A DNA stretch of 50,682 nucleotides from assembly GCA_003833135.1 (NCBI GenBank), contig QZLH01000133.1:107751-158432 (forward strand), written 5' to 3'. The notes under the pieces are model-generated. The model was not told the DNA's origin. It searched no databases and saw only the letters and a program-made list of their open reading frames with translations. This DNA comes from Oehlia diaphana (taxonomy: Eukaryota; Glomeromycota; Glomeromycetes; Glomerales; Glomeraceae). How positions within the stretch are numbered: the stretch's first letter is position 1; the number at the start of each line of letters is the position of its first letter. The translations under genes and the position numbers were made by a program. Below, piece after piece: positions 15,301 through 23,544 of this stretch.

Positions 15301-16880
15301 ACAAGACAGAAGGCAAGAGAAATGTCCTTCAGAAAATTTATAGAGAATCAATCAAATGAAGGTGAAAATCGTGAAATTTTCAATGGTCTAAAAACCGCAT
15401 TTGATGACTTTAGTGAAGGTTGGAATAGAGTCTTACCTTTTGTAAAACGATATCAATGTCATGAACTTCCAAGAGAAAAACCGAATATGGCTTATAAACT
15501 TCCGGTTGTTTTTGGTTTGATGGAACCAAAGGATACAGGAATCTTGTTATGTGCGATTTTAGATTTTTTAGTTGACTTACAAAATAAATTTTTAGAGGAA
15601 GTTATGTCAATACCACCTGGAACTTGTAGGTCTCTCAAGTTTTTAGATGAGCCAACATTTAATGTCGAACAAACAGTTTCATCAACTTCAAAAATACAAT
15701 CAGCAAAATCAAATACACCTAGTGGATATTACCTTCAATCTATGCGTATTGACCATGCTCGTTCCGCAAATATCATAAACTTTGATTGGGATGACGAAAT
15801 TCTAGCATATAGTCAGAGAAATTTAGCAGTCGCAAAAGGACAAGATATTATTTATGATTTGACAAAAATTGAAGCGGAATTGGCGAATATTCTGGTTTTT
15901 GAAAAAGTTCACATAGAAACTCAACCGGAATCTCAGTTATATTTGGAACCTTTCCCATATCATATGGAACTGTTCCAAGGATGTATGAGAATTCTTAGTG
16001 ATATAAAGAATTTAATAACTCAAGAGCCAATCCCAGCCGACAAAATGAATTTATTAGGTGTTTCTGGAATTTCTAGTTCATTTATGTTTCCGCAAGAATC
16101 AACTCTTGATAACGCATCAGAAATTTTATCATCATTAGAAATTCTCCTATGTTTTGTTAAACGTACAGCAGTTGGAGATGGAGAGATACCTATTAAGGAT
16201 TATGTTTCAAGATGGATGAAATTGTCTTCATTGTATGCACACGAAGGATTCGCTAGATTCTTAAATATCGATTTACGACTTAAACACTTGGTGGCTTTAT
16301 ACGAATTCGTTGAAGAGCAAGTTGCCAATCTTAAAATTAAATATATTCATGACAAATACAAAGCTCCAATTTCAACAGAGATGAGAAACGCAATAATTAA
16401 ATCTGTAGATTTTGAGCAGCAAACTACAACGAAAGAAATGATACCAGCAGAAGCATTTGCTTTAGCTTTAAAAAGATTCATGTTACGATTTTTAACCTTA
16501 GAAAATCAAAAAGAAATGGAGCCGTTGTATGTTTATTTGACAGAACATTCATTAAATTTCTGGCCGCCAACAATTCCAGAGAAGCGCATCGAAGCATTAT
16601 TCCCAGAAATTTTGTTGGTTGCTAATACATTTGATGCTTATGACTTTACAATGAAACGGATTGAGGTGAGTAAATTTATGGTTTTTTTAAAAAAAATTCG
16701 ATTTACCTTGTTTTATTAATATATACATATTTTTAGCAAACAATGGAGACAATTAATGCAAATAATACAACGAGACAAAATAATTTAGGTCCTAGAAATC
16801 CAAATATCGGTCAACGAACCACACCCACAAACAGGCAGCAAAGGAGACCCAAAGGAGGATCTAGATTTGATATAACATAA
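3..16880 (+). CDS. RNF213/mysterin-like giant AAA+ E3 ubiquitin ligase, 5' partial
   Basis: Exons inferred from GT-AG sites and frame: 3(27)-1859, 1932-2761, 2846-4615, 4700-6653, 6725-7892, 7958-8114, 8189-8720, 8807-8861, 8933-9038, 9129-9768, 9847-10274, 10359 to the duplicated zone, 14824-16665, 16737-16880. Collapsing the duplicate gives about 4,765 aa, near human RNF213 (about 5,200). Numbering from the Met at 27: acidic disordered N-terminus; CBM20-like module at about 296-375 (GDGKELGSWEKP); Walker A GEAGCGKTS at 2123 with Walker B LFFDEIN; second Walker A GAPGSSKS at 2441 with Walker B VVLLDEVGLAE, an RNF213 signature; LLNRFEK region; RZ finger at 3969-3992. Known family role: cytosolic AAA+ motor and RZ-dependent E3 acting on lipid droplets and intracellular bacteria. 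I see no RING between the AAA core and the RZ finger. The frame is open upstream of position 27, so the true start is probably outside the window. Sure of the family, less of exon 12. Confidence 0.9.
12946..14494 (+). repeat. First copy of a near-identical duplicated block in the RNF213-like gene
   Basis: This 1,549-nt block matches 14496-16074. It holds the end of exon 12, a 76-nt intron (13198-13273) and the first two thirds of exon 13. Relative to the second copy it has an in-frame TGA at 13150 where the second has CGA, and a weaker donor context. It lacks 12 nt and 18 nt present in the second copy, both multiples of three. I counted ten substitutions in the first 252 nt. It stops abruptly at the N at 14495. 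Best read as an overlapping contig end from another haplotype or paralogue rather than a functional duplication. Confidence 0.85.
13274..14494 (+). pseudogene. Exon-13 fragment of the first duplicate copy (redundant or non-functional)
   Basis: The reading frame runs from the acceptor at 13273 to the N and then meets a stop at 14498-14500. Upstream, copy 1 carries the TGA at 13150-13152, so as assembled this fragment cannot be joined to the body of the gene. Its protein matches the start of the exon at 14824 almost residue for residue, apart from two short deletions of 4 and 6 residues. It is either assembly redundancy or a broken partial tandem copy. Confidence 0.6.
14495..14495. other. Single-N contig junction
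   Basis: A lone n joins the end of copy 1 (homologous to 16074) to the start of copy 2 (homologous to 12946). A one-base gap between two overlapping ends is what a scaffolder writes for a negative gap estimate. Confidence 0.85.
14496..16074 (+). repeat. Second, intact copy of the duplicated block
   Basis: This 1,579-nt copy keeps the frame: CGA in place of the TGA, a good donor GAG|GTAAAT at 14748, an acceptor CAG at 14821-14823, and continuous coding into 16665. It continues into unique sequence, so it is the copy to use in the gene model. Confidence 0.85.
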
Positions 16881-17560
16881 AATATTTATTGCAACTTATT
16901 ATTTTATTATAGCGGCTATTGTTATTTTTTTTTTTAGATAGGATAGGATTGTATTGATAGGATATTACAATGATTTAAATAAAATATGAATGTTATTTTA
17001 TTATTTTATTATTTATTATTTTATTATTTTATTTTATGTTATTTTATTTTATCTAGACGAGTAATTACAGTGAACAGAGTCACCAGGTATTGAGCACCGG
17101 GTAAATGTGAAGAGTATCCTTATGAATCCGGTTACGCATGGAATACACCATCTTCTTCTGGCTTGCATGTGTAAGTCCCTAGGGCTAAAGCAGGCTCCTA
17201 GCCTACGGACCTTCATTATAACTACCCTTAGAGAATTTTATTAGTTTCAATATATCGTTAAAAATCACATGATTTAATTTTAATTTAAACTGATAAATTG
17301 TCAAATTTGATCGTTATATACTTATACTATATACAGTAGAAACCACTGATGTTCTTTTAATAATTAAGTTAAAAAAGTTTCTTTGAAATATAAATATTTT
17401 GACAAATCACTTTAACATGTTATAGATGGCTCATGAAATTTTCTAAAGTTTCTAGTTTATTTTTTTAGAGTTAAATTTGAGCTTCTTGAAAAAAATTATA
17501 AAGTATTATTAAAATTTTGATATGAAATTACTAATAAATTTATTAACAAATAAATTATAA
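16881..17560. other. Intergenic: AT microsatellite and a GC-richer island
   Basis: About 16990-17053 is a run of TTTTA/TTATT repeats. It is followed at about 17054-17230 by a clearly more GC-rich stretch containing an imperfect inverted repeat (17173-17213, left arm AAGTCCCTAGGGCT, right arm related to its reverse complement). No ORF or tRNA cloverleaf was recognised. The remainder is ordinary AT-rich spacer between the convergent RNF213-like and F-box genes. Confidence 0.5.
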
Positions 17561-18724
17561 TTATCTTTTTATTTTTACTGATCTTTTATTTTGTTTTTGA
17601 TATTTGTGTTTAACCCATTCTCTCCATTCCAAATAACCACTTCTAAATCCTACATATTTAAATTTAGGAAAAGTAGCATCTAATAAAGGAGTTTCAGTTT
17701 GAAATACATTATTACTATTACTATTACTATTATTATTGTTGTTTTTGTTATTACCATTATTGTTATGAATTGATCTTTTATTTAATTTTTGAATATCAAC
17801 ACCTTTAATATAACCCTTTAATTGATTTTCATCATGATATAAAAATTCGATTTCATTAAAATAAATTCTTGATAAAGAAATTTTATGAGTTTTTAAAGAA
17901 TCTAACCAACATGCATCACGACAACCTTTATATTTAATTAATTCAAAATTTTGTAAATTTTTTTGAGAAGAAATTAAAATTCCTAAATCTATAGAACATT
18001 GTATATGATCAAAATATGGTTCATGCCATAAAGTACCCTCAAAATCTGCTGTTAAAAATTCCAAATTATTACAAATTTTACTTAAAGTTAATAAAAAATT
18101 ATATAAATATAATGCATCCTTTGATAATAACATATGTCTCGTATCTTTAAAAATATTTTTAATAGAATCTTTGCTTAAAATATTATTAAAATTAAATGAA
18201 TTTATATTACTAAATGTATCAGGAAATTTAGTCCAACAATTATATTTAATTGAATAATATTCCATACAACCGAACTCAAAATAATCTATTTTCGTTCCTT
18301 TACTTGAAAATAATTCGAGTAAACATTCTAATATAATATCATGACAATATAATTCATTATATTCTATGCACCATTCAAATATACTTTTTGATAATATATG
18401 AATTTGTAATTCTTTTAAATATATTGGATAATTAAATTTAGGTTTATCATATAATGTTGAAGGTAATGTAATATCATGATTATCGAGTTTTTGTTTTTGT
18501 TCCAAAGATAAACATGAAAGGTAAGAATTTATAGTTGATAATCTATTCCCAAGTGGATAAAAAAATGGTGCTGACCATAATATTGGTAAGAAATAATTAC
18601 ACCAATTTTTACTTACTAACATAAAAGAAAGTATATTTCTATTAAATTCTTCAGAAAATGTATATCTTCCTTTTGGATACATTTCTTTAAATATTAACCA
18701 CAATAATTCATATGGGATTATCAT
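17561..18724 (-). CDS. F-box domain protein
   Basis: Single exon, 387 aa. An N-terminal F-box occupies about residues 1-50: IPYELLWLIF, then LVSKNWCNYFLPILWSAPF, a pattern typical of the large Glomeromycotina F-box family. The rest is a leucine-rich region with weak LRR-like spacing that probably recognises substrate. An Asn-rich low-complexity tract near residues 315-335 comes from TTA/TTG-type triplet repeats at about 17702-17765. The C-terminus is basic (KQNKRSVKIKR). Family role: SCF ubiquitin-ligase adaptor binding Skp1; the substrate is unknown. It is convergent with the RNF213-like gene. Confidence 0.85.
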   Translation of the reverse strand: MIIPYELLWLIFKEMYPKGRYTFSEEFNRNILSFMLVSKNWCNYFLPILWSAPFFYPLGNRLSTINSYLSCLSLEQKQKLDNHDITLPSTLYDKPKFNYPIYLKELQIHILSKSIFEWCIEYNELYCHDIILECLLELFSSKGTKIDYFEFGCMEYYSIKYNCWTKFPDTFSNINSFNFNNILSKDSIKNIFKDTRHMLLSKDALYLYNFLLTLSKICNNLEFLTADFEGTLWHEPYFDHIQCSIDLGILISSQKNLQNFELIKYKGCRDACWLDSLKTHKISLSRIYFNEIEFLYHDENQLKGYIKGVDIQKLNKRSIHNNNGNNKNNNNNSNSNSNNVFQTETPLLDATFPKFKYVGFRSGYLEWREWVKHKYQKQNKRSVKIKR

Positions 18725-19130
18725 TATTATTATTATTTCAGTATTTTGAAGTTTGAAGTGATAAGTAAAGTATCGTAAAAAAAATTTAAATGGATATACA
18801 GTATTTAAAAGATTTTCTCATGCAAAGAGTAAATCTTAACAATGAAAGAAAACGCCCATTATCTAAATGCAGGTTTATTACTGGCTTTTTATAGGAAGGC
18901 GCACATGTACTATATATACTAATTTTTGGACAAAGACAATGATTTATTTAACTCGTACTTTTCCTTTTTTGAAAATATCTTAAAGGCTAAAAGCGTCCCA
19001 AAATTATTTTATTTTAACATATGAGGGATAAACTTTTTTTTAATTATTACTTTATTTAAATAACTTTATAACTTTAATGAGAAAATATATATTTATATAT
19101 ATTTAAAAAGATAACTACAAAAAAAGAAAA
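18725..19130. other. Intergenic spacer
   Basis: AT-rich spacer between two minus-strand genes. It must contain the F-box promoter and the 3' end of the Hsp70-like gene. I see no ORF, repeat or RNA in it. Confidence 0.5.
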
Positions 19131-20907
19131 TTATCTCCTAAGCAAGCTAGTCATTACATTCCATAAATAATCTTCTTGTACATATTCTAAAGCTCCATTC
19201 AATACAACTAAATCTTCGCAATTAGGCAAAATACAAATTTTAACATCACTACTAAATTTCATTTGTTTAATTTTCTCTACTAAATAATTACACTTAAAAG
19301 TATCACCGACAAAGAATATAACAGAATATTCTTTTCCACTATATTCAGCCTCATTTGTTAATTTTAAATCAATAATATGTTGTAATCTATCTACTAAAGG
19401 ATCGAATAAATCTGAAATGATTTTTGTATCTAATTCAATACACCATTTATTTTTCTCTAATTTTTTCTTTAAATCTTCATTTGTTAATGATAATACTGTA
19501 TCTTTTAATGATGGTATAATTGAATCTATATCAACAGCTTGTGTTGTTTTACCATTTGATAAATACTTTTGAAGTAATGATTGAACTTTTGGTTGAATTT
19601 GTAATTGTGCTTGATAAATTTGTTTTAAATTTGTATTTTTTTGATCAAAAATTTCGTTAGTGATTCCTTGAGATGTTAAGAATCTTCTTTCAATACTTGA
19701 ATTTTCTTTATAATCTCCTTTACGATCAAGTATTTCACTAAATGTATCTTTTGATATACATTCTCTTGTGGTCAAATTAATTGTATCTTTATCAACATCC
19801 ACGTTCAAAAAATAATCTAATATAAAAAGGTTATCTCATGAGAGAATGTAATAATTTATAATAAATATAATTAATTAATCGAAAATAATTTTTACCTCCA
19901 GAACTTAAAACATCCTTGTTTTCATTAAGACAATTTAACGTAATAGATTTACCTTTAAAAAAAAAAAAAAAAATTAAATAAACGTTATTTTATATATATA
20001 TATATATAAAATAATTTATACCTCTTGAAATAAATTGAATCTTTTCTTTATGATCACAAAGTGATCCATTTTCAAGTAAACATTGACTTAAAATATTACA
20101 AGTTGTTGGACCCCATCTATCTGGTACAATGAATACAGTACCAGTTTCAGAAGAAGGTTTAATTCCAGTCCAATTTTCTTGTAAAGTAGAAAGAATAACC
20201 TAAATAAAATAAAACATTGTAAATATGATCATAATAATAATGATATAATTCAACAAGTATTGTTTCAACAAATTTTATTACCTTTTGAATCTCATTTAAA
20301 TAATCACTTATCAATTTCTTTTTAGAAAGTTCAGGTGGTAACCAAATATCTTCATTATCATTATTAAACACTTGAAAAGTACAAATTTCTCTTGGAAATT
20401 CCGTATCTTCAGCATTATCTGATGCATTTTTTAATTGTTCTAAAACTGGTGTACCCCATCTTATGACTTTGGAATAATCATCATTATACTCAACTATTGC
20501 AGGTGATTTAACAATTCCTTGTTCTTGTCCCTCCCTAAATTAAATAAAAATAAATGAATAAATACTTTATAAAAATTTACTGCAAGAATTTTCAAAAAAA
20601 AAGGAAAAGAAAATTTTACCATTGTTCGAATATCACCGTTGATTGAGAGAATGAATGCTTCAATGAATGAGCAAAACCTATGATGAAAAAATTTTTTAAA
20701 AAAAAATTCTAAAGACTTAAATTAAAATCACGTATAGTAAAAAGAAAATCTTACTGGTATATTCAGTTCCGATATCTAATTAACAAAATTAACGATAAAA
20801 ACATGGATTTGGATTAATTTTACTACATTAACAGAACGGGCGAACATATAAAAAGATTAACACTTACCTATGGCAACAACGAATCTAACTAGTTTACTTT
20901 CAAACAT
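19131..20907 (-). CDS. Hsp70/HSPA12-like actin-fold protein with degraded ATP site
   Basis: Seven exons by frame and splice sites: 20907-20868, 20775-20755 (21-nt microexon), 20677-20620, 20534-20282, 20199-20022, 19952-19896, 19816-19131. They join to 430 aa. The N-terminus reads VVAIDIGTEYTSFAHS, the phosphate-1 loop of the actin/Hsp70 fold, with DIGTEYT supplied mainly by the microexon. Near the start of the last exon, VDVDKDTINLTTRE sits where this family has a DxGGGTxDLTT phosphate-2 loop. Near the C-terminus, FFVGDTFKCNYLVEKI takes the place of the adenosine motif, followed by ILPNCEDLVVLNGAL, the usual HSPA12-like ending. At 430 aa it is shorter than the roughly 550-650 aa I expect, mainly in the middle. 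ATP hydrolysis is doubtful; the exons splice cleanly, so it may still be expressed. Confidence 0.8.
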
Positions 20908-21769
20908 TTTCACTAAAAGACTAATAAAAAACAAAATAAAAAAATTTAAAAATTTCAAAAGAGTTGAACCGGAGGTTCAAAGTCAAAAAAAAGTTTACCT
21001 TTAACCAAATTTATAATTATAATGAATTTTTTTGTATTCAAGGTTCTCACACAAAAAGGCTTAGAGGCTTTTTCGTACGACACATAATCATTTGGAAGCA
21101 GATCATAATGATATTTTCAAAGTTGTACAATATGTTTGTGACTCGAGAAATTTCTACTACGGTGATTTAAATTTTACTTTTAATTAAAAAATAATCTGAT
21201 TCAACCTCATAGTCGTTTACACGCCATCTGCATTATTTCTTTTTCATCAGTTAATGTTTCTTAATTAAAACTGAGTTTGTACAGTTTAATTTATACGTTA
21301 AATATTACAACATCCATACTTTAAAAGTTTACCAAAAAGGGTTTAATTATTTTTAATATCCGAAGATTTTGGCAGGTTATGTATAAACAATATGTATTTT
21401 AAAAAAATTATAAACTCATTTTTACGAAATCTTAAATTGCAAATTTGCAATTCTATATTACAATCCATCAAGTACTATCTATATATAAATTTATATCACT
21501 TATATTGAGTTTCAACAAATCTTAATTACCCCTTGCAATACGGACTATAATATCATTAAATAGATGAGAGGTTACAATGAGTGATGGTTGAGAAAAATAA
21601 CGCATGATGTGATTATGATTTAAAATAGAACGTACGATACATGGGCGTACATCTCAACACCTGATGGGTTATTGTTTCCCGGTTTGGTAATTTGTAATGA
21701 AATAAAATAATTTGATGCGTTTAAAATTTTATTATTTTTTGTTTTTCTTTTTCTGTTCTGCAAAGAAAA
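20908..21769. other. Intergenic region between divergent Hsp70-like and BTB genes
   Basis: Should hold both promoters. It contains a perfect inverted repeat TTGAACC-GGA-GGTTCAA at 20963-20979. The rest is AT-rich, with no supported ORF: the open stretch at 20964-21170 has no ATG and no recognisable domain. Confidence 0.45.
20963..20979. promoter_or_regulatory. 17-bp inverted repeat upstream of the Hsp70-like gene
   Basis: TTGAACCGGAGGTTCAA has perfect 7-bp arms around GGA and lies about 56 bp upstream of the Hsp70-like ATG (20907). It contains GAA...TTC halves but not the nGAAnnTTCn spacing of a standard heat-shock element. Possibly a dimeric factor site. Confidence 0.3.
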
Positions 21770-22726
21770 ATGTCGTATGATTTTCATTCAGAGTTATCTA
21801 ATGAATATCTTTCAATATTTGAAAATAGTAAATATTCAGATGTTACTATCAAAGTAGGCAAAGGAAACAATCCTAAAGAATTTAAAGCACACTCTTTTGT
21901 TCTTAAAGTACGATCCAAATTTTTTGAAAAAGAAATTAAAAAAAAAGAAAATAGCAATTTATCTAATAATAATGTTACTCTCTTTATACGTGAAGATTTC
22001 AATTTCGAAGCATTTGAATACGTTTTAAAGTAGGCAATTTTTTTTTCTTTGAAAATTTGGCCGTGATACGGGTACCTATAATAACCTAACCGTTTTGTGA
22101 TTTATTATTTAATTAGATATTTATATTCAGGATCTTTTAACCTGGTATCAAAAGATATTAACTTTATTTTGGACATGCTCGTTATTTCTGAATTCATTAA
22201 TCTCACAATCCTCATTAATGTTCTTCAAAAATACTTGGTTGAAAAAAGAAAAAAAGAACTAGACAACTATTTTAGTATCGTTCACAAAACTTGTTCTAAA
22301 TGCCAATCTTTCGAAGAGTTACGAACTTACTGTGATAAAACTGCTCAATTCTATCCCACCACTATTTTTAAAGCTGATGATTTCACTACTTTAGATAAAG
22401 ATTTATTAATTTTTATTCTTGAAAATAAGAAAAATAAATTATATGAAATTCAAAAATGGGATTATATCATTAAATGGGGTATAGCTCAAAATTCTTCGCC
22501 CCTTCCTGAAATCTCTTCTTCCTCCTCTTCAATTCATAATACATCATTATGGTCAAAAGCAAATTTTAGAGATTTATCAGTTACTCTTAAACCAATTATT
22601 GGTCTTATAGATTTTAAAAAAATCTCTTCAAAAGATTTTTGTAACAAAGTTAAACCTTTTAAAAAAATTTTTGAAAAAACTTATTATGATGAATTACTTG
22701 TTTCTCAATTAGGTGGTGGTAATTAA
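21770..22726 (+). CDS. BTB/POZ-BACK domain protein (no TLDc)
   Basis: Two exons, 21770-22029 and 22117-22726, join through a split AAA codon to 289 aa. Residues about 20-105 form the BTB fold: YSDVTIKVG, FKAHSFVLKVRSKFF, and YLYSGSF just after the intron. Residues about 150-280 match the BACK-type helical region of this fungal family (DLLIFILENKKNKLYEIQKW, then IIKWGIAQ). Family role: Cullin-3 adaptor or oligomeric scaffold. Many Glomeromycotina relatives continue into a C-terminal TLDc domain; this one stops right after BACK at SQLGGGN, so it is a short form. A poly-Ser tract lies near residue 220. Confidence 0.85.
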
Positions 22727-22928
22727 GAAATTTAAATTATTCAGTGATTAGAATAAAGTAAAGATAATTATTTGTTAAATATATCTGTAGTTTATTTTAT
22801 TATAACTTCCATTTTTGAAATTTTAAATCTGATTAATTTATCGCATTCATTCTTCATACATAATCATACTAACTGGTATATCCCTTTTAGGTTAACATTT
22901 CAATAAGGCCAGGCCAATAGGATTCTTC

Positions 22929-23075
22929 TGTTAAACTGGGGGCCTTCACAAAAAACGTGATTGAGATTGAGATTGAGATTTCATATAGAATTTTCAATCT
23001 TAATATATTAGTAAGATTGAAATTCTATATTAAATTTCAATCTCAATCTCAATCACGTTTTTTGTGAGTTTAACA
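22929..23075. mobile_element. MITE-like fold-back element
   Basis: Two near-perfect inverted arms, 22947-23002 and 23012-23066, around a short AT loop. Both arms read CACAAAAAACGTGATTGAG inward and include GATTGA repeats. Outer words TGTTAAACT (22929) and AGTTTAACA (23067) extend the inverted repeat, interrupted on the left by 9 bp (GGGGGCCTT). No coding capacity. Size of about 147 bp and long terminal inverted repeats fit a non-autonomous DNA transposon relic. No clear target-site duplication was identified. Confidence 0.65.
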
Positions 23076-23092
23076 AGAGTTTTTATTGAAAT

Positions 23093-23103
23093 GGGGGGGG
23101 GGG
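23093..23103 (+). repeat. Poly-G tract (11 G)
   Basis: Eleven consecutive G in otherwise AT-rich DNA, just outside the fold-back element. Confidence 0.8.
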
Positions 23104-23544
23104 TAAATAATTTACAAATTTTTTAAAATTAGGTTTCCACAGTGGGGCAAAGCGCAGCGTACATTACTTTTATTTCCCGTGTATTTCGTTCTTAGTAACG
23201 CCTATTAAAGCGCATATAAAATTAGTAGGATACGCATATGAATTTTATTGCTGATATGCGCTTTGCATTTCATGAGCAAGGAATAAAAATTTGAACATAC
23301 CAAATTCGACACTCAATTTGAATATTTGTAAGAGAGATTAAAAAGATGAACGTTTTCATCTTCCCCACACACTTTTCTTTATTATGATAGCCTGAAAATC
23401 AATTTTCTTTCGCTGTATATTACACGTAAAAAAAAAAATCTTCATGCTGACAAATGTAGTACTGTACAACAGTTGGCAACATTAAATATCGCTCTTTCCT
23501 TCCCAGATTCCTTTTTCCTTGTAAACTTAATTTTATTCAGAAGA

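Larger units (their letters stand above)
22727..23544. other. Intergenic region with fold-back element and poly-G tract
   Basis: Between the BTB and PLD genes. It holds the hairpin element at 22929-23075, an 11-G run at 23093-23103, and a region (23140-23290) with two inverted GCAAAGCGCA-type words (about 23147 and 23260) that may be a second old fold-back repeat. The segment just before the PLD ATG (TTTTATTCAG then AAGAATGG) could be a 5'-UTR intron end. Confidence 0.5.

Noticed and set aside
17054..17230. tRNA or 5S-type RNA gene in the GC-richer island
   Set aside because: I could not form a cloverleaf or find convincing A and B boxes.
20964..21170. Plus-strand open frame in the Hsp70-BTB spacer
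   Set aside because: No ATG start and no similarity recognised; likely chance in promoter DNA.
22940..23066. CRISPR-like array from the repeated GATTGA words
   Set aside because: The repeats are part of one long hairpin and the DNA is eukaryotic; no spacer-repeat structure.
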